The notes beneath the pieces are model-generated. The model searched no databases, had not been told where the DNA came from, and saw only the letters and a program-made list of their open reading frames with translations. A program made the translations under genes and the position numbers. Of a DNA stretch of 64,000 nt, positions 61,285 through 64,000 are shown in pieces. Each line of letters begins with the position of its first letter. The stretch's first letter is position 1. The stretch covers positions 672,939 to 736,938 of the forward strand of contig NZ_BNBR01000005.1 of the NCBI RefSeq assembly GCF_014656055.1, read 5' to 3'. Origin of the DNA: Streptomyces griseosporeus. Its GTDB lineage: Bacteria > Actinomycetota > Actinomycetes > Streptomycetales > Streptomycetaceae.

Positions 61285-61352
61285 CTTACTTGACGCCCGG
61301 CTAGTTAGGCGTCTACCTTCCAGTGTAGACAACTAGCCGGGCGGCAAGTAAG
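61285..61352. promoter_or_regulatory. Long interrupted inverted repeat, TetR operator region
   Basis: Arms CTTACTTGACGCCCGGCTAG... (61285-61316) and its near-complement (61325-61352) match over 28 bp, with one mismatch and a 4-bp insertion (aggc) in the left arm. A promoter for the exporter, TTGACG-N18-TACCTT (61290-61319), lies inside. Smaller dyads such as GACGCC/GGCGTC are nested in it. Confidence 0.7.
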
Positions 61353-61377
61353 TAGCACTCGTGGGGGAGTGGGAACG

Positions 61378-62970
61378 ATGGCGGACACAGCGACGACAGA
61401 GCAGACGGCACCACAGGACGCGGGCAAACAGCCCAAGAGCGTCCGCGTCGTGCTGCTCGCACTGATGATCACGATGATGCTCGCGATGCTCGACAACATG
61501 ATCGTCGGCACCGCGATGCCGACGATCGTGGGCGAGCTGGGCGGGCTCGAACACCTCTCCTGGGTCGTCACCTCGTACACCCTCGCCACCGCGGCGGCCA
61601 CGCCCCTGTGGGGCAAGATCGGCGACATGTACGGCCGCAAGGGCACGTTCATGGCCTCGATCGTGCTCTTCCTGGCCGGTTCCGCGCTCAGCGGCATGGC
61701 CCAGGACATGGGCCAGCTGATCGGCTTCCGCGCCGTGCAGGGCCTGGGCGCCGGCGGTCTGATGGTCGGCGTCATGGCGATCATCGGTGACCTGATCCCG
61801 CCGCGGGAGCGCGGCAAGTACCAGGGCATGATGGCCGGCGTCATGGCGCTGGCGATGATCGGCGGCCCGCTGGTCGGCGGCACCATCACCGACCACTGGG
61901 GCTGGCGCTGGGCCTTCTACATCAACCTGCCGCTCGGCGTCGTCTCGCTCGGCCTGATCAGCGCCGTCCTGCACCTGCCGAAGAAGCGGGCGCAGGCCCG
62001 CATCGACTACCTGGGCGCCGGGCTGCTCACCATCGGCATCACCGCGATCGTGCTCGTCACCACCTGGGGCGGCACGGAGTACGCCTGGACCTCCGCGCGG
62101 ATCATGGAGCTGATCGGCATCGGTGTCGCCGCGCTGATCGGGTTCGTGTTCTGGCAGACCAAGGCCGCGGAGCCGGTCGTGCCGCTGCACATCTTCCGCA
62201 GCCGCAACTTCACGCTGATGTCGCTCATCGGCTTCATCACCGGCTTCGCGATGTTCGGCGCCACGCTGTTCCTGCCGCTGTACCAGCAGGCCGTGCAGGG
62301 CGCGTCCGCGACCAACTCCGGCCTGCTGCTCCTGCCGATGCTCGGCGCGATGCTGGTGACCTCGATGGTCGCCGGGCGGGTCACCACCAACACCGGCCGC
62401 TACAAGGCCTTCCCGATCGTCGGCGGCGTCCTGATGGTCGTCGGCCTGTACCTGCTGTCCCTGATGGACACCGACACCTCGCGGCTGACCTCCGGCCTCT
62501 ACATGGCCGTGCTCGGCGCGGGCATGGGCTGCCTGATGCAGATCACCATGCTGGTCGCGCAGAACAGCGTGGAGATGAAGGACATGGGCGTCGCGTCCTC
62601 CTCCACCACCCTGTTCCGCACGCTCGGCTCCTCCTTCGGTGTCGCGATCATGGGCGCGCTCTTCAACCACCGCGTCCAGGACGTCATGGCCGAGCGGGCC
62701 GGCTCGATGGGCGCGAAGATCACCGAGCAGTCCGCGCAGCTGGACGCGGCCAGCCTGGCCAAGCTGCCGGCCGCGGCCCGCGAGGCCTACCAGCACGCGG
62801 TCTCCTCCGGCACGCACTCCGCCTTCCTGCTGGGCGCCGCGGTCGCCGTGATCGTGCTGGTGTCGGCGCTGTTCGTGAAGGAGGTCCCGCTCAAGGGCGC
62901 GGGCCCCGCCAAGGGCGACAACGCGCAGGACGGCACTGCGGCCCAGCCGCCGGTCGTCGAGGCGGTCTGA
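61378..62970 (+). CDS. MFS multidrug exporter, DHA2 (EmrB/QacA) family
   Basis: The protein has 530 residues with 14 predicted membrane helices. Motif A is GKIGDMYGRKGTFM, motif C-like GGPLVGGTITDHWGWRWAFYINLP, and motif D1 LDNMIVGTAMPTIVGEL. It should export hydrophobic or cationic compounds by proton antiport. ATG 61378 follows GGGGGAG; a GTG at 61369 would add 3 residues. It is controlled by the divergent TetR. After the stop codon the DNA degenerates into GC-rich repeats. Confidence 0.94.
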   Translation: MADTATTEQTAPQDAGKQPKSVRVVLLALMITMMLAMLDNMIVGTAMPTIVGELGGLEHLSWVVTSYTLATAAATPLWGKIGDMYGRKGTFMASIVLFLAGSALSGMAQDMGQLIGFRAVQGLGAGGLMVGVMAIIGDLIPPRERGKYQGMMAGVMALAMIGGPLVGGTITDHWGWRWAFYINLPLGVVSLGLISAVLHLPKKRAQARIDYLGAGLLTIGITAIVLVTTWGGTEYAWTSARIMELIGIGVAALIGFVFWQTKAAEPVVPLHIFRSRNFTLMSLIGFITGFAMFGATLFLPLYQQAVQGASATNSGLLLLPMLGAMLVTSMVAGRVTTNTGRYKAFPIVGGVLMVVGLYLLSLMDTDTSRLTSGLYMAVLGAGMGCLMQITMLVAQNSVEMKDMGVASSSTTLFRTLGSSFGVAIMGALFNHRVQDVMAERAGSMGAKITEQSAQLDAASLAKLPAAAREAYQHAVSSGTHSAFLLGAAVAVIVLVSALFVKEVPLKGAGPAKGDNAQDGTAAQPPVVEAV

Positions 62971-63185
62971 GCAACGGCTCGGGTCGCTGAGGCGGCCGAA
63001 CGGCAGGCAGCCGAGGCGATCTGAGCAGCGGGTCGCGAGGCGGTCTGAGCAGCGGGTAGCGGAGGTGGCCCGGGCGGCAGGCGGCTGCGGCGGTCCGAGC
63101 GCGCGGCCGTGCGGCGGGCAGCCGAGGCGGTCCGAGCGTGCGGTCCGAGCAGCAGACCGCCGAGGCCGCCCGAGCAGCCGGCCCG
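62955..63185. repeat. Degenerate GC-rich tandem repeats after the MFS gene
   Basis: About eight imperfect copies of a gaggcggtctgagcagcgg-like unit, 18-30 bp long, begin with the last codons and stop of the MFS gene. The region between the genes (62971-63270) holds nothing else except a terminator at its end. Confidence 0.6.
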
Positions 63186-63192
63186 GAGAATC

Positions 63193-63228
63193 GAAGGCCC
63201 CCGGCGGGTGTCCGCCCCGGGGGCCTTC
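63193..63228. terminator. Convergent terminator before the histidine kinase gene
   Basis: gaaggcccccgg (63193-63204) pairs perfectly with ccgggggccttc (63217-63228); the loop can form a further small stem. It separates the convergent MFS and kinase genes. Confidence 0.7.
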
Positions 63229-63270
63229 CCCTTGCCCGGCCGATGTCCTGGCCGGGACCTTGGCCGAGGC

Positions 63271-64000
63271 CTACGGCAGCATCGGGTAGCTGCCCGTGTT
63301 CGTCGGTGCGTGCTCCGGCAGCCACAGCACGGCGACCGCGCCCTCGGCGGGTATGTGCGGGGGCGCGCCCGCGGGCCGGATGTTGCGGAAGGTCAGCCGG
63401 GCGCCCAGCACCCGGGCCTGGCCGGCGGCGATGGTCAGGCCGAGGCCGTGTCCGTGGCCCGCGCGGTCGCTGCTCCCGGTGCGGAACCGGCTCGGTCCCT
63501 CGGCCAGCAGGTCCTCCGGGAAGCCGGGCCCGTGGTCGCGGACCCGGATGACCCGGCCCTCGACGGTGACCTCGATCGGCGGCTTGCCGTGCCGGGCCGC
63601 GTTGGCCAGCAGGTTGAACAGCACGCGCTCCAGGCGGCGCGGGTCGGTGGTGACCTCCGACTCGTGCACCACCCGCACCTCGACGTCCGGGTCCTTCGCC
63701 GCCACCCGCCGGGCGACGAACTCGCCCAGCATGATGTCCTGCAGCTCCGCCCGCTCCGAGGCGCCGTCGAGCCGGGCCACCTCCAGCACGTCCTCCACCA
63801 GGGTCCGCATCGCCTTGGCCCGGTCCAGCACCAGCTCCGTCGGACGGCCCGGCGGCAGCAGCTCGGCCGCGGTCAGCAGCCCGGTCACCGGCGTACGCAG
63901 CTCGTGCGCGATGTCGGCGGTCACCCGGCGCTCCGCCTCCAGCCGCTGCTGCAGGGCGTCCGCCATCGCGTCCACCGCGCTCGCCAGGTCGTCGGTCTCG
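63271..64000 (-). CDS. Sensor histidine kinase, 3' part (CseC-like)
   Basis: The gene runs off the right edge; the visible 242 residues are its C-terminal end. They start in the HAMP domain (DLASAVDAMADALQQRLEAERRV). HisKA follows with phospho-His in ADIAHELRTPVTGLL, then HATPase_c with NLLANAARHG, VRDHGPGFP and GHGLGLTIAAGQARVLG. From memory the sequence resembles CseC, the cell-envelope-stress kinase that controls sigma-E in S. coelicolor, which lies in this chromosomal neighbourhood. The assignment should be confirmed with the missing sensor domain. Confidence 0.85.
   Translation of the reverse strand, partial: ETDDLASAVDAMADALQQRLEAERRVTADIAHELRTPVTGLLTAAELLPPGRPTELVLDRAKAMRTLVEDVLEVARLDGASERAELQDIMLGEFVARRVAAKDPDVEVRVVHESEVTTDPRRLERVLFNLLANAARHGKPPIEVTVEGRVIRVRDHGPGFPEDLLAEGPSRFRTGSSDRAGHGHGLGLTIAAGQARVLGARLTFRNIRPAGAPPHIPAEGAVAVLWLPEHAPTNTGSYPMLP

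Overview
This is a high-GC actinobacterial chromosome segment, almost certainly from Streptomyces. The evidence is strong GC bias at third codon positions, many GTG starts, XRE/DUF397 gene pairs, Lsr2, a ClpC-type unfoldase, actinobacterial DUF families, and many TAnnnT-N6-8-ATG/GTG leaderless promoters. From memory, the order (DNA polymerase I paralogue, ppa-dacB-tilS-hpt-ftsH-folE, fol cluster, stand-alone nuoD, panC-nadB-nadC-coaX, lsr2, clpC, MFS/TetR, CseC-like kinase) follows the S. coelicolor SCO34xx to SCO336x region in reverse. No tRNA, rRNA, CRISPR array, insertion sequence or prophage was recognised.

Layout. 1-8990: a truncated PolA paralogue, a self-regulating-looking Clp_N/HTH protein, two lipoproteins, a VOC-ArsR-SRPBCC operon, and an ATPase/DUF397/XRE trio. 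9-20 kb: aldehyde dehydrogenase, DinB and PadR proteins, glutamate decarboxylase with YbjQ, DedA, ThrE-type exporter, inorganic pyrophosphatase, a D,D-carboxypeptidase and a zincin. 20-31 kb: tilS-hpt-ftsH-folE, then folP-NTF2-folB-folK-DUF3180 on the other strand. A free-standing intein-like (Hint/LAGLIDADG) gene sits between folE and DUF3180. 29-43 kb: LPG-synthase-like protein, esterase, two PH-domain membrane proteins, a solitary NuoD next to a MidA/NDUFAF7-type methyltransferase, a two-component system, a TmrB homologue and a PLP lyase. 43-49 kb: a tightly overlapping pantothenate/NAD cofactor operon (DUF2520 reductase-panC-nadB-nadC-coaX). 49-64 kb: small regulators, lsr2, clpC with a composite stress promoter, a bacterial NLR-like NACHT/LRR protein, acid phosphatase, M23 peptidase, TetR/MFS efflux pair, and the 3' part of a histidine kinase.

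Most genes are core metabolism, envelope and proteostasis functions. The items that stand out are the free-standing Hint/LAGLIDADG protein, the NACHT/LRR protein (a candidate anti-phage NLR), the NuoD-MidA pair, and several well-defined operators. These include twin 17-bp palindromes over a leaderless promoter, a 19-bp inverted repeat with the -35 in its loop, a 12-nt phased repeat shared by the DUF397 and ATPase genes, and a ClgR plus sigma-R promoter at clpC. Promoter and operator assignments are read by eye, and family assignments rest on motifs recalled without a database search.
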